Source: a virus. From it: 43,480 bases of DNA. The stretch covers positions 1-43,480 of IMG/VR virus record IMGVR_UViG_3300009320_000035. One strand, 5' to 3'. Positions 1 to 6,314 of this stretch are shown here, piece after piece (the stretch's first letter is position 1; each line of letters starts with the position of its first letter). The notes under the pieces are model-generated. The model made no database searches and had not been told where the DNA came from. It saw only the letters and a program-made list of their open reading frames with translations. A program made the position numbers and the translations under genes.

Positions 1-192
1 GTCCTATATTATATACTTACTTATTTAATTATGTATTATATGTATGATACTTTGTGTGTCCGCACTACTATTCTAAGAACTAATTGATTACAACAGCTAT
101 ACGACAATAGTCTTATCTATCTAACTGAATACATATCTTTATATATGATAACATACATAATAATTAATTAAGTAATATATATGTGATTATGT
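1..192 (+). promoter_or_regulatory. Left-end noncoding leader with probable early promoter
   Basis: No ORF of note. The stretch is extremely AT-rich. CTTTATATATG at about 135-145 is a good archaeal-type TATA box roughly 50 bases before the first gene at 193. A short motif resembling TAGTCCTATCT recurs nearby (about 107, 332 and 508, the first with one change). No long terminal repeat shared with the right end was found by eye. Confidence 0.45.
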
Positions 193-378
193 ATGACTAA
201 GAAAGATAAGATGATAGATGTAGTAGCTAACAATACTATCTGTATCAGCAAACAAATAGCTATCAATCAATCCATCTTATCTACTATGGAGACTATGAAC
301 CATAGCATACTAGCTATTACTATATGGCTAATAGTCCTATCTATAGCTATCCTCATAATAGGAGTTAGTTTAATATGA
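193..378 (+). CDS. Small membrane protein with C-terminal transmembrane helix
   Basis: The product has 61 residues. Residues 1-35 are polar and contain repeated Asn/Ile/Ser, and residues about 38-60 form one hydrophobic helix ending the protein (IWLIVLSIAILIIGVSLI). This topology suggests a tail-anchored protein with the N-terminus inside. It is the first gene of the rightward early region and its stop overlaps the next start (ATGA), so the two are probably co-translated. Codon use is unusual (many CTA and ATA codons) compared with later genes. Family not recognised. Confidence 0.6.
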   Translation: MTKKDKMIDVVANNTICISKQIAINQSILSTMETMNHSILAITIWLIVLSIAILIIGVSLI

Positions 379-605
379 GAGTAAAGATAGATGATAGTAA
401 TAATACAAATGATATAGAGAATCTAATTAGCTTAGTTAATCAAGGTAATAAACTAAGCTTACTAAAAGAAGGATTGAATACGTATATACAAGTAGAGTTT
501 AGAAATAGTCCTATCTGTATTAATTGTGGTAGTAGTAGTGTATACACTCTTAAATCAGGTAAGGTTACTTGTAGACGTTGTGGATACATACGTAATAATA
601 AGTAA
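375..605 (+). CDS. Small zinc-ribbon protein
   Basis: The product has 76 residues. The C-terminal third carries CINCGSSS...CRRCGYI, a classical CxxC...CxxC zinc ribbon of the kind seen in archaeal transcription and translation accessory proteins. The N-terminal half is polar and Asn-rich with no recognised fold. Translationally coupled to the preceding membrane protein by a 4-base overlap. Zinc binding is a confident inference from the cysteine spacing; the function is unknown. Confidence 0.65.
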   Translation: MRVKIDDSNNTNDIENLISLVNQGNKLSLLKEGLNTYIQVEFRNSPICINCGSSSVYTLKSGKVTCRRCGYIRNNK

Positions 606-662
606 GAACATAAGTAATTAACGAATACATAATAGGTAATATGCGAATAAGGAGATGATTAT

Positions 663-947
663 ATGAATAATGAAAAACATGAAGGATATAAAAATAGGGA
701 GACGTGGGCTTTGGCTCTACATTTAAACAATGATGAAGGGTTATATCTGCGTTGTCGTGAAATGGTCAAAGGTAAAGAATTAAACAGAGATTTAGAGCAA
801 GAGTTTATGGATTTTATCGATGAACTAAAAGAAGCACACGAAGAAAACCCAAAAAACGAAGCTTTAAAGTTAATGTTCGATGATGTCGGTAGTTTATGGC
901 GTGTCGATATAGTAGAGGTCATAGAAGACTTCATGGACAAGGAATGA
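663..947 (+). CDS. NRETW-motif viral/plasmid protein
   Basis: The product has 94 residues and is preceded by AGGAGATGATTAT, a strong ribosome site. The N-terminus YKNRETWALALHLNND matches the 'W/YxNxETWxxxLxL' signature of small phage and plasmid proteins of unknown function. The rest is acidic and helical (LEQEFMDFIDELKEAHEE). No catalytic motif is visible. The recurring presence of this family in mobile elements supports a viral gene; its job is unknown. Confidence 0.65.
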   Translation: MNNEKHEGYKNRETWALALHLNNDEGLYLRCREMVKGKELNRDLEQEFMDFIDELKEAHEENPKNEALKLMFDDVGSLWRVDIVEVIEDFMDKE

Positions 948-951
948 TTTT

Positions 952-1065
952 ATGATAGTTCAAAAAATGGAATTTAAAGGCAAATTAACAGCAAAACAAG
1001 AAGAAATTATAATGAATGGAACAGCTGAAGAATTTGATAAAATGCTAAGGGAGATGGTTAAATGA
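952..1065 (+). CDS. Very small helical protein
   Basis: 37 residues beginning MIVQKMEFKGKLTAKQ, five bases after the preceding stop. Two short amphipathic helices are predicted by eye. Its TGA overlaps the ATG of the disrupted gene at 1062, so it sits in a tightly packed operon. Too short to assign. Confidence 0.4.
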   Translation: MIVQKMEFKGKLTAKQEEIIMNGTAEEFDKMLREMVK

Positions 1066-1092
1066 AAATTAAAACTATTGTGAGTAATATTT

Positions 1093-1536
1093 ATATGTAT
1101 TAATTCCCTATTATCATGTGGTGATAATAATGAACAAAGAAGAAAAAAGGGAATATATGAAGAAATGGAAAGAAAAGAACAAAGACCATGTTAAAGCTTA
1201 TAGAAAGAAGTATTATGCTGGTAATCCAACAAGATTTAGGCATAGTAAGGAATACATGGCTGAGTGGAGAACAAAGAATAGAAAAAGATACAATAAAATG
1301 ATGATTGAATGGAGGAAAAATAATCCATTATTTGCCGAACAGAAAAGAATACGAAATATAGCAAATCTATACCTAAGAAATAAGATGATTGAGCGTGATG
1401 GTAAATGCTTGGATTGTGGAAGTAATGAAAGATTAGAAATGCATGAGTTAACCTATACAAAACCCCCAAAACTAAGTAATTTGGTTACTTTATGCAGAAA
1501 GTGTCATAGAAAGAGGCATAGAAAATATGAATATTT
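1093..1536 (+). mobile_element. Compact HNH homing cassette 1
   Basis: About 444 bases bounded by a 7-base direct repeat (AATATTT at 1086-1092 and 1530-1536). It holds an RBS-masking hairpin and one HNH endonuclease gene that fills nearly all of it. A TATA-like TTTATATG straddles the left boundary. Excision at the repeat would restore an open frame in the host gene. There is no transposase and no terminal inverted repeat, so homing by the HNH nuclease is the natural interpretation. Confidence 0.45.
1109..1129 (+). promoter_or_regulatory. RBS-sequestering hairpin before HNH gene 1
   Basis: TATTATCA (1109-1116) is the exact reverse complement of TGATAATA (1122-1129) with a 5-base loop. The ribosome site GGTGAT (1120-1125) lies across the loop and 3' arm, and the ATG follows immediately at 1130. 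A folded transcript would hide the ribosome site. Confidence 0.6.
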
Positions 1537-1543
1537 CAAATAA
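1130..1543 (+). CDS. HNH endonuclease (homing type), paralog 1
   Basis: 137 residues from ATG 1130; a GTG at 1118 is also in frame but lies inside the ribosome site. Residues 1-75 are a very basic repetitive region (KKWKEKNKDHVKAYRKKY...) as in DNA-binding arms of homing nucleases. The C-terminal zinc-bound HNH core shows CLDCGSNERLEMHE, NLVTLCRKCH and KRHRK: two CxxC pairs around the His-containing metal site. Close paralogs lie at 2023, 6341, 8400 and 22565. Expression is probably held back by the hairpin at 1109-1129. Confidence 0.85.
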   Translation: MNKEEKREYMKKWKEKNKDHVKAYRKKYYAGNPTRFRHSKEYMAEWRTKNRKRYNKMMIEWRKNNPLFAEQKRIRNIANLYLRNKMIERDGKCLDCGSNERLEMHELTYTKPPKLSNLVTLCRKCHRKRHRKYEYFK

Positions 1544-1621
1544 AATAAAGGAGGAGATTGTTATTGACCGTAATAGAGAAAAGGCTATAATTAGTGCATT
1601 TTATAAAAGAGGTGATGACTT

Positions 1622-1852
1622 ATTGAAAAATGGCAAGAAACAAGCTTAATCAAAGCTTTTACAACAATTAAAGGTAATATGGATATAGATACCGATACCC
1701 ACGAAGCTATGAAAGAAGCTGTTAATAAATTAGAGTTGAGGGTGTTACTTAAACACTTTGCGAGTTTAGAGGTAGTTGAAGAGGACACCCCCATCACAGA
1801 GGGGGGAGTAGCAGAGGTTAAACCCGATGATGCACCTATGGGTGTGGTTTGA
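1622..1852 (+). CDS. Small acidic protein, start uncertain (ATT 1622 or ATG 1679)
   Basis: From ATG 1679 the protein is 57 residues (MDIDTDTHEAMKEAVNKLEL...). The frame stays open upstream to TGA at about 1614-1618, and AGGTGATGACTT precedes an in-frame ATT at 1622, which would give 76 residues starting with an amphipathic helix (IEKWQETSLIKAF). AAAGGT just before 1679 is a weaker ribosome site. The C-terminus is acidic and proline-rich. No family recognised. Confidence 0.45.
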   Translation: MEKWQETSLIKAFTTIKGNMDIDTDTHEAMKEAVNKLELRVLLKHFASLEVVEEDTPITEGGVAEVKPDDAPMGVV

Positions 1853-1853
1853 T

Positions 1854-1988
1854 ATGGAGAGAATGGAAGAAGTAACAACAGCACTGCTAGAAAATCGTTG
1901 TTTTATGGGATTCAAACCAATAGAAGAAGAGGAAAAGGATGGGGTGTGTGGGGATAACAAAGATGAAGTGATAGAACAACACACTTAA
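1854..1988 (+). pseudogene. Small gene with 3' end displaced by an HNH cassette
   Basis: 44 codons starting MERMEEVTTALLENRC and ending ...DEVIEQHT at a TAA. The final codons CAA CAC AC(T) match, in phase, CAC ACA CCT at 2434-2442 at the end of the next HNH ORF. Joining there gives ...VIEQHT-PIDPEPTEELK-stop, a natural acidic C-terminus. I infer that the HNH cassette inserted near the end of this gene and captured its original tail. The truncated form may still function. Confidence 0.45.
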
Positions 1989-2430
1989 ATTGATACACCA
2001 CCATATATTTGTTGGTGGTTGTATGGGTTATGATAAAGAGAAGAATGCTATAAAATGTAAAAAATGGAGAGAAAAGAACAAAGAATATAGAAGAGAATAT
2101 GAAAGAAAATACCGATTAAAGAACAGAGAACACAGGAACAAGCTAAAAAGAGAATATAGAGAGAAATACCCAGAAAGAATAAGGAAGTATCGAGAAGGAT
2201 ATAGGAAAAGAAGGTCAGAAATGCTCAATGAACACGAAAGGATAAGTAAGTGGGCAAGACGTCATTTGAGGAATATTATGTTAAAACGTGATAATATGAA
2301 ATGTCAAGATTGTGGGTCTAAAGAGAACTTAGAGATGCATGAAGAGAATTATGAATATCCACAGAAGTTGGAAAACTTAATGACTTTGTGTATGGTTTGT
2401 CATAAGAAAAGGCATAGAGTATATGCCATG
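1985..2430 (+). mobile_element. HNH homing cassette 2 (approximate limits)
   Basis: The element lies between ACACAC at 1979-1984 and the ACACACACAC run at 2431-2440. It contains a ribosome-site hairpin and an HNH gene, the same architecture and nearly the same length as cassette 1. Boundaries are approximate because the flanking repeat is a low-complexity CA run. Confidence 0.35.
1997..2019 (+). promoter_or_regulatory. RBS-sequestering hairpin before HNH gene 2
   Basis: ACCACCA (1997-2003) pairs with TGGTGGT (2013-2019) around a 9-base AT-rich loop. The GGTGG ribosome site is in the 3' arm, four bases before ATG 2023. Same arrangement as 1109-1129 and 6315-6336, with different bases in the stem. 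Confidence 0.5.
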
Positions 2431-2475
2431 ACACACACACCTATAGACCCAGAACCAACAGAGGAGTTGAAATAG
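2023..2475 (+). CDS. HNH endonuclease (homing type), paralog 2
   Basis: 150 residues from ATG 2023 (MGYDKEKNAIKCKKW); an in-frame TTG at 1990 would put the hairpin inside the gene. The N-terminal half is made of Arg/Lys/Tyr-rich repeats of the type RKYREGYRKRR. The HNH core has CQDCGSKENLEMHEENY and NLMTLCMVCHKKRHR. The last 15 residues (MTHTPIDPEPTEELK) are acidic and absent from the paralogs; they look like the captured tail of the gene at 1854. The MGYDK start is shared with the minus-strand paralog at 22565. Confidence 0.85.
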   Translation: MGYDKEKNAIKCKKWREKNKEYRREYERKYRLKNREHRNKLKREYREKYPERIRKYREGYRKRRSEMLNEHERISKWARRHLRNIMLKRDNMKCQDCGSKENLEMHEENYEYPQKLENLMTLCMVCHKKRHRVYAMTHTPIDPEPTEELK

Positions 2476-2673
2476 TTGAATATCACAGGAAAGGTTATAG
2501 GAGCTGATTATGTTGAGAGTTGTTTGGATGTTTTGACAGATGACAACCAACTGATAAAAGTTACTATAGCTCATAGAAGTATTCAATTTTTCAGATTTAT
2601 GGAAAACAAACGAGTGAATATAACAGGGTTTTGGAAATGGAAGCATATAAAGTTATTAGATGAGGTGAAGTAA
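2476..2673 (+). CDS. Hypothetical small beta-rich protein (possible OB-fold)
   Basis: 65 residues with a TTG start directly after the preceding TAG. The pattern of alternating hydrophobics (ITGKVIGADYVESCLDVLTDD...LIKVTIA...RVNITGFWKWK) suggests a small beta barrel, possibly OB-like, but this is only an impression. Adjacent to, and ending directly before, the next gene at 2674. Function unknown. Confidence 0.55.
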   Translation: MNITGKVIGADYVESCLDVLTDDNQLIKVTIAHRSIQFFRFMENKRVNITGFWKWKHIKLLDEVK

Positions 2674-3132
2674 ATGATTGATAAGAAAGACTTTGAAATA
2701 GTTAATTTAGAACCTAAGCATGATGGTAGAAAGAGCTTTTATGGTAAAGCTGTTGTATTGACTGAGGGAAATACCTTAAGATTGAGGAGTTATCAAACAA
2801 TAGTAGCTGAGATTAAAAAGGGTAAAGTTGAAGTATTTGGAACATATTCTAACACAACTTTAAGGCATATTAAGGAGTTTTTATTGCAAAATGGGTTTAA
2901 GGCTGAATCTAAAAAGCAAATAGAGAGAGATTATATTAAATCTACTGTTAAATGTAGGTCTATTAAACAAAGTGAATTAACATCTGAGTGTTGGATGGTT
3001 CAGTTTAGAGGGTTATCAGCCTGTGCTACTTGTAAATTTAGAGATAAACCCTCTTGTGGTGGTAAGGCTATAAGAGAGAAATTAAAGAATGATAAAGGAT
3101 TTCCTGTTCCACTTGGAAAGGTGATTAAATGA
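2674..3132 (+). CDS. Conserved-looking protein with C-terminal four-cysteine motif
   Basis: The product has 152 residues. The N-terminal two thirds form an alpha/beta domain (KDFEIVNLEPKHDGRKSFYG...). The last 50 residues hold CWMVQF, CATCKF and SCGGKAIREK followed by GFPVPLGK, a probable metal site. Its stop overlaps the next start (ATGA). I do not recognise the family; the cysteine pattern suggests a nucleic-acid-binding or redox metal site. Confidence 0.6.
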   Translation: MIDKKDFEIVNLEPKHDGRKSFYGKAVVLTEGNTLRLRSYQTIVAEIKKGKVEVFGTYSNTTLRHIKEFLLQNGFKAESKKQIERDYIKSTVKCRSIKQSELTSECWMVQFRGLSACATCKFRDKPSCGGKAIREKLKNDKGFPVPLGKVIK

Positions 3133-3275
3133 GTGTTGATATGAGTGCAGGTATGAAGGATTTAGTAGATGAAGCAGTAGATGAAGCTTACCATAAAGGA
3201 TATATTGAGGGTGTTAAGGATACTATAACTGCTGGATGTATTAGGTTGAATAAGTTAGAAAAGGAGTTGATTTAA
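3129..3275 (+). CDS. Small acidic helical protein
   Basis: 48 residues (MSVDMSAGMKDLVDEAVDEA...). Overlaps both neighbours by one to four bases, the tight coupling typical of this operon. Predicted mostly helical. No motif. Confidence 0.45.
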   Translation: MSVDMSAGMKDLVDEAVDEAYHKGYIEGVKDTITAGCIRLNKLEKELI

Positions 3276-3439
3276 TGGCTAAGATGTTTAAAGAGGCAAT
3301 TCAGAAGGTTTTAATCGGGAAGTTTGAACAAATGCGTAATTTAGCTGAACTTAAAGCTTTATCTAATGTTAGTTTAGAGCGACCTTTGAGTGAGTTAGAG
3401 TTTAATCGAATGAGAGAGTTAAAGGGGTTGGTTTTATGA
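3275..3439 (+). CDS. Small basic helical protein
   Basis: 54 residues (MAKMFKEAIQKVLIGKFEQM...). The start ATG shares one base with the preceding TAA, and GGAG lies upstream. Amphipathic helices throughout; no recognised family. Confidence 0.45.
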   Translation: MAKMFKEAIQKVLIGKFEQMRNLAELKALSNVSLERPLSELEFNRMRELKGLVL

Positions 3440-3573
3440 TGGATGTTGGAGAGATAGCTGATTTAAACGCAGAATTAGACAAGCTTTGGAAAGTTATACC
3501 AGATATGTATTGGGATGAAGTTAGTAAAATAGTTGAGATTAATTTAGATTTAGAGAAAGAGTGTAATACTTGA
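3436..3573 (+). CDS. Small acidic protein
   Basis: 45 residues (MMDVGEIADLNAELDKLW...). The ATG overlaps the previous TGA. Predicted helical with alternating acidic and hydrophobic residues. No family recognised. Confidence 0.45.
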   Translation: MMDVGEIADLNAELDKLWKVIPDMYWDEVSKIVEINLDLEKECNT

Positions 3574-3582
3574 GGTGGTTGA

Positions 3583-3699
3583 ATGAATGAAAAGGTTTTA
3601 AAATGCAATAAATGTGAAGGCAATCTGTTTCAGGTAGTTAAAAATGGGAAGAAAGAATGGATTGAATGTTCAGGTTGTTATTGTAGAGAAGCGAGGTGA
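3583..3699 (+). CDS. Tiny zinc-ribbon protein
   Basis: 38 residues: CNKCEG near the start and CSGCYC near the end, giving a CxxC...CxxC(xC) ribbon. GAGGTGGTTGA precedes the ATG. One of more than a dozen comparable miniature zinc proteins in this window. Confidence 0.5.
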   Translation: MNEKVLKCNKCEGNLFQVVKNGKKEWIECSGCYCREAR

Positions 3700-3703
3700 T
3701 TTA

Positions 3704-3886
3704 ATGGGTAGAAGAAAAGTGAATGATAATAGAAAAGTCCATAGAGCTTGTAGGCTTTGTAAAAAATACAAAAGATATAATGCAAGTAAAGATACCTGTG
3801 ATGAGTGTGATAATAAGGTTAGATTGGGATTTGCATCTTTAATTTGCTTTATTATTGGTCTTGTGGTTGGAGTTGTGATTTTGTGA
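3704..3886 (+). CDS. Zinc-finger membrane protein
   Basis: 60 residues from ATG 3704, preceded by GAGGTGATTTA; an upstream in-frame ATG at 3644 lies within the preceding gene and is less likely. Residues 14-36 hold CRLCKKY...CDECDN (CxxC...CxxC). Residues 41-60 form one transmembrane helix. The stop overlaps the next GTG start. Confidence 0.55.
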   Translation: MGRRKVNDNRKVHRACRLCKKYKRYNASKDTCDECDNKVRLGFASLICFIIGLVVGVVIL

Positions 3887-4308
3887 AACCTGACTGTTCA
3901 AACTGTAAGAATTTCAAAGAGAAAGACATAAACAAAGAACCAGAGTGGCTGGATGTTAGTTTTGGAAATTGCAAAAACTTCGTCCCGAAAATTGATATAA
4001 AGGTCGATACAGAATCTAAATCGGCTATGGGGATACCAAAAATTAGCACAAAAAAAGACACTGGATGGTATTCAATGAAAGAAGGAGATGTAACATTCCG
4101 CTTTGAAGACAAGGATATTATAACAATCCATAACATGCCAATATTCATTCCAAAAATAATGAAAGAGGCAACTAAAGACCAATGGGAAGACGTGACAGCT
4201 TCAGAATTCAATAAGGCATTACTTGGTGATTTTGGGAATCCTATAAATGTTATAGCGAACTTGGTTGCAGAAAATAAGTGGCGAATCCTCAAAAAGGTGA
4301 TTAAATGA
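3883..4308 (+). CDS. Hypothetical protein with N-terminal CxxC motif
   Basis: 141 residues from GTG 3883 (overlapping the previous TGA as GTGA). It begins VKPDCSNCKNFKEK with a third cysteine at FGNCKNF, so a small metal-binding head is likely. The remainder is mixed alpha/beta with no known motif (GDVTFRFEDKDIITIHNMPIF). An antisense ORF over the same bases is a shadow. Function unknown. Confidence 0.6.
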   Translation: MKPDCSNCKNFKEKDINKEPEWLDVSFGNCKNFVPKIDIKVDTESKSAMGIPKISTKKDTGWYSMKEGDVTFRFEDKDIITIHNMPIFIPKIMKEATKDQWEDVTASEFNKALLGDFGNPINVIANLVAENKWRILKKVIK

Positions 4309-4490
4309 AATGGGAATATAAGGTCTATAAGTATGACTTAGGTATGTTTTTTAACCAAAATAAGCCACCAGATGTATCAGTCTTAGACGAGCTTGGAGGA
4401 AAAGGATGGGAATTGGTTTCAACAATTACAATTAGCGGTGGATATGGAAAGAGCCAAGCTGTTATGTTAATATTCAAGAGAAAGAGGTGA
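4305..4490 (+). CDS. DUF4177-like small protein
   Basis: 61 residues. It starts MKWEYKVYKY and has LDELGGKGWELVSTI followed by a C-terminal strand ending in FKRKR. This is the hallmark layout of the DUF4177 family ('WEY...LNxLGxxGWELV...FKR'), found in many prokaryotes and their viruses with no established function. Translationally coupled to the preceding gene (ATGA). Confidence 0.75.
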   Translation: MKWEYKVYKYDLGMFFNQNKPPDVSVLDELGGKGWELVSTITISGGYGKSQAVMLIFKRKR

Positions 4491-4494
4491 AAAT

Positions 4495-4692
4495 ATGAAA
4501 TACTGTGAAATTTGTGAAAGGAATGTAAGTCCTAAAAAGGGCTTTAGTTGGGTTGGGTTTATCTTTGGTTTTGGTATATTTTACCTAATTTACTACTTAT
4601 TAAAGGCAAAAAGATGTCCAATTTGTAATGGTAGAAAGTTTGATAGTCCAATTAATGTTCGTGCTTCAAGAAGAGCCAAGAGAAAAAGATAA
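4495..4692 (+). CDS. Zinc-ribbon membrane protein
   Basis: 65 residues: CEICERN at the start, a hydrophobic helix at about 18-38 (WVGFIFGFGIFYLIYYLL), then CPICNG and a very basic tail (RASRRAKRKR). The two CxxC pairs on either side of the helix could fold into one ribbon only if the segment is a hairpin; otherwise it is a membrane anchor. Last gene before a structured spacer. Confidence 0.6.
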   Translation: MKYCEICERNVSPKKGFSWVGFIFGFGIFYLIYYLLKAKRCPICNGRKFDSPINVRASRRAKRKR

Positions 4693-4694
4693 TG

Positions 4695-4708
4695 TTCTCT
4701 TAAGAGAA
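4695..4708 (+). repeat. 14-bp perfect palindrome
   Basis: TTCTCTTAAGAGAA is its own reverse complement and lies just after the stop codon of the zinc-ribbon membrane gene. It could be a protein-binding operator or the base of an RNA hairpin. Confidence 0.5.
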
Positions 4709-4735
4709 AACTTATCAGGTTATGGCTAATCCTTT

Positions 4736-4757
4736 TGGGTTTCTTCGCATAAACCCA
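4736..4757 (+). terminator. Hairpin in spacer 4693-4844
   Basis: TGGGTTT (4736-4742) pairs with AAACCCA (4751-4757) around CTTCGCAT. It follows CCTTTT and precedes an A-rich tract. In the 152-base gap between two gene blocks this could be a terminator or an RNA-processing site. The rest of the gap holds a further imperfect GAG/CTC pairing, and the GGTGATAAG ribosome site lies just before 4845. Confidence 0.4.
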
Positions 4758-4844
4758 CTAAAAAGCCTTACATTTAAAAACCATTATGAGAGGTTGTGAG
4801 TAATCCTTAAACTCAAACTGTTCTCGAATACGTTAGGTGATAAG

Positions 4845-5072
4845 ATGAAGTCGATAAGTTACAGAAAAACTGAATTATTGTTTAAAAAAGTAAAGTCATA
4901 TTTAAAGGCAAATCGTAAGACTAAGATTTCTAGCAGAGATTTAAGCAAGATTATTAAAAAGGAATTAGCTGGAGAGAAAAGAGTTGTTAGAAAGTATATG
5001 GAATTTCTTTGTGATTTTGACTTTATGACAACACATTTTGGTGTATTTAAAGTTAAACAGGGGGCGAAGTAA
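4845..5072 (+). CDS. Basic winged-helix-like DNA-binding protein (putative)
   Basis: 75 residues, Lys/Arg-rich. Residues 5-60 have the helix-turn-helix rhythm KTKISSRDLSKIIKKELAGEKRVVRKYMEFL, and the C-terminal FMTTHFGVFKV could be a wing. I infer a small winged-helix regulator. GTTAGGTGATAAG before the ATG is a strong ribosome site. Confidence 0.5.
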   Translation: MKSISYRKTELLFKKVKSYLKANRKTKISSRDLSKIIKKELAGEKRVVRKYMEFLCDFDFMTTHFGVFKVKQGAK

Positions 5073-5216
5073 ATGGAGTGTAAGCATGAATGGAAGAAAT
5101 CTCATATTAAAATTAATCGAGGAGGGAACTTCGTAGCTTGTATTCCATCTGTAAGAATAGAATGTGATGTTTTTGTTTGTGTTAAATGTGGGAAAACCAT
5201 AGAACCAGATATTTAA
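5073..5216 (+). CDS. Small cysteine-rich protein
   Basis: 47 residues starting directly after the previous stop (TAAATG). Cys/His residues (CKHEW, ACIP, ECDVFVCVKCG) suggest a zinc knuckle of the type C-H...CxxC. Function unknown. Confidence 0.5.
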   Translation: MECKHEWKKSHIKINRGGNFVACIPSVRIECDVFVCVKCGKTIEPDI

Positions 5217-5231
5217 AATGAGGTGATTGAT

Positions 5232-5570
5232 GTGGATTGTAAAATGTGTGAAGCAATAAAGAATGAAGAATCAATTTATCAGGATTGGATATGCACTATC
5301 TTAGATACTAAAGATAAAAAAGGACATGAAGTTAGAAGAATGGTTATTTTAAACGAGCATTTAAACGAGAATGAAATACAAGAATGGGTATTTGTTCATT
5401 GTAGTAATAAATTAATAGCACACATAAAGAGCAAAAGTAAGCATGATTGTATAATTATGGACTCTACCTTTTCAACTATTAAAGACCATTTTCATTTGGT
5501 TGCTTGTGATTTATTGAAAGGGATAGATAGAGCTCAAGTTATGAAAACTAAAGCGAGGATTATAATATGA
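5232..5570 (+). CDS. Hypothetical protein, GTG start
   Basis: 112 residues from GTG 5232, chosen because AGGTGATT ends four bases upstream (an alternative GTG at 5223 lies inside it). CKMCEAIKNEESIYQDWICTI begins the protein. The central HVN/HCS and HLVACDLLK segments include several His/Cys residues (KHDCIIMDSTFSTIKDHFH). An enzymatic or metal role is possible but no family is recognised. The stop overlaps the next ATG. Confidence 0.55.
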   Translation: MDCKMCEAIKNEESIYQDWICTILDTKDKKGHEVRRMVILNEHLNENEIQEWVFVHCSNKLIAHIKSKSKHDCIIMDSTFSTIKDHFHLVACDLLKGIDRAQVMKTKARIII

Positions 5571-5695
5571 AATGCACAAGAGATTGGTTATTACCATTAG
5601 TAAGATGTTGGAAGTGTAAGAGGCATATCCCAAACAGAGAGAAATCTATTAAACTTTGTATGGATTGTTATAGAAAAATAGAAGGTGAGGATTAA
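5567..5695 (+). CDS. Tiny zinc-ribbon protein
   Basis: 42 residues: RCWKCKRH and LCMDCYRK give CxxC...CxxC. Overlaps the preceding stop (ATGA). The LCMDC segment resembles the one in the minus-strand protein at 8910-9080, suggesting related miniature zinc proteins. Confidence 0.55.
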   Translation: MKCTRDWLLPLVRCWKCKRHIPNREKSIKLCMDCYRKIEGED

Positions 5696-5872
5696 TTGAA
5701 CATAAAAAAGAAAATTACTGAGATTGAAAAGAAAAGAGAGCTTGAAATAACACCATTAAAAAACATTTACGAATTGTTCGATATACTAAATGATATTGTA
5801 GAAAGATTTAATGTGAATCCTGATGATATTACTATAATAGAAAAAGATAAGAAAACATTTGTTAGATGGTAA
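5696..5872 (+). CDS. Small helical protein, TTG start
   Basis: 58 residues. TTG 5696 follows the previous TAA directly and has GGTGAGG seven bases upstream. Highly charged N-terminal helix (KKKITEIEKKRELEI), then LKNIYELFDILNDIVERF. Overlaps the next start by seven bases. No family recognised. Confidence 0.5.
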   Translation: MNIKKKITEIEKKRELEITPLKNIYELFDILNDIVERFNVNPDDITIIEKDKKTFVRW

Positions 5873-6306
5873 AAATGATAATTAAATTGTCTGATTTCGA
5901 GAGAATTAAACCCTTTAGATTAAACCGCAAAGGGCATGATATAGGACATATAGTTAGATGGAATAAGGATAGAAAGCTGTATTATTTAACCCATCGAACA
6001 GGTGAGCATTACTATATTAAAGGGAAAGGCTATGCGATTCAAAGAGATATTATAAACAAGCTGATTAGAGACCAGAACGTAGTTGGAGTTATAATCCATT
6101 ATAGAGGAAGCAGAGATAAAAAATGGTTAATTTCTAATATTATGGATTGGTTTAACGGGAAAACTATTGAATATTCTAAAGACACAGGAAAAGCATTTGA
6201 ATCGTATGGTAAACAGAAGGTATTATCTGAGAAAAAGATGATTAAGATAGGAGTAGATTCAGATGATATTAGTAAAGTTCAAAAGAGGGGATTACAGAAG
6301 TTTTAA
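5866..6306 (+). CDS. Hypothetical protein whose 3' end was remodelled by an HNH cassette
   Basis: 146 residues from ATG 5866 (or ATG 5875). Basic alpha/beta protein (FRLNRKGHDIGHIVRWNKDRKLYYLTH...HYRGSRDKKWLISNIMDWF). Its last codons read DSDDISKVQKRGLQKF. A diverged copy of exactly this tail, DADDYTRVEKIGLQKYDK, lies after the HNH gene at 6726-6782. I infer that the HNH cassette inserted at the end of this gene and supplied a replacement 3' end. Biochemical role unknown. Confidence 0.6.
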   Translation: MVKMIIKLSDFERIKPFRLNRKGHDIGHIVRWNKDRKLYYLTHRTGEHYYIKGKGYAIQRDIINKLIRDQNVVGVIIHYRGSRDKKWLISNIMDWFNGKTIEYSKDTGKAFESYGKQKVLSEKKMIKIGVDSDDISKVQKRGLQKF

Positions 6307-6314
6307 AAGTCAGT

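Larger units (their letters stand above)
1062..1649 (+). pseudogene. Small gene split by an HNH cassette
   Basis: An ORF starts at ATG 1062 (MKIKTIVSNIYMY) and stops after 13 codons at 1103. A second ORF runs 1527-1649 (MNISNKIKEEIV...KNGKKQA). AATATTT at 1086-1092 recurs at 1530-1536 in the same codon phase (AAT ATT). Joining the flanks there gives one continuous frame, MKIKTIVSN-ISNKIKEEIV..., of about 47 codons. I infer an ancestral gene interrupted by the HNH element between the repeats. The 3' part keeps an ATG (1527) and may still be translated as a 40-residue protein. Confidence 0.5.

Noticed and set aside
1563-1649. ATT start at 1563 preceded by GGAGG
   Set aside because: The frame is better explained as the downstream part of the split gene with an ATG at 1527; the GGAGG there encodes KEE.
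3852-4292. Long antisense ORF of 146 codons
   Set aside because: It mirrors the coding frame of the gene at 3883-4308, has no ribosome site, and its sequence is a low-information reverse translation.
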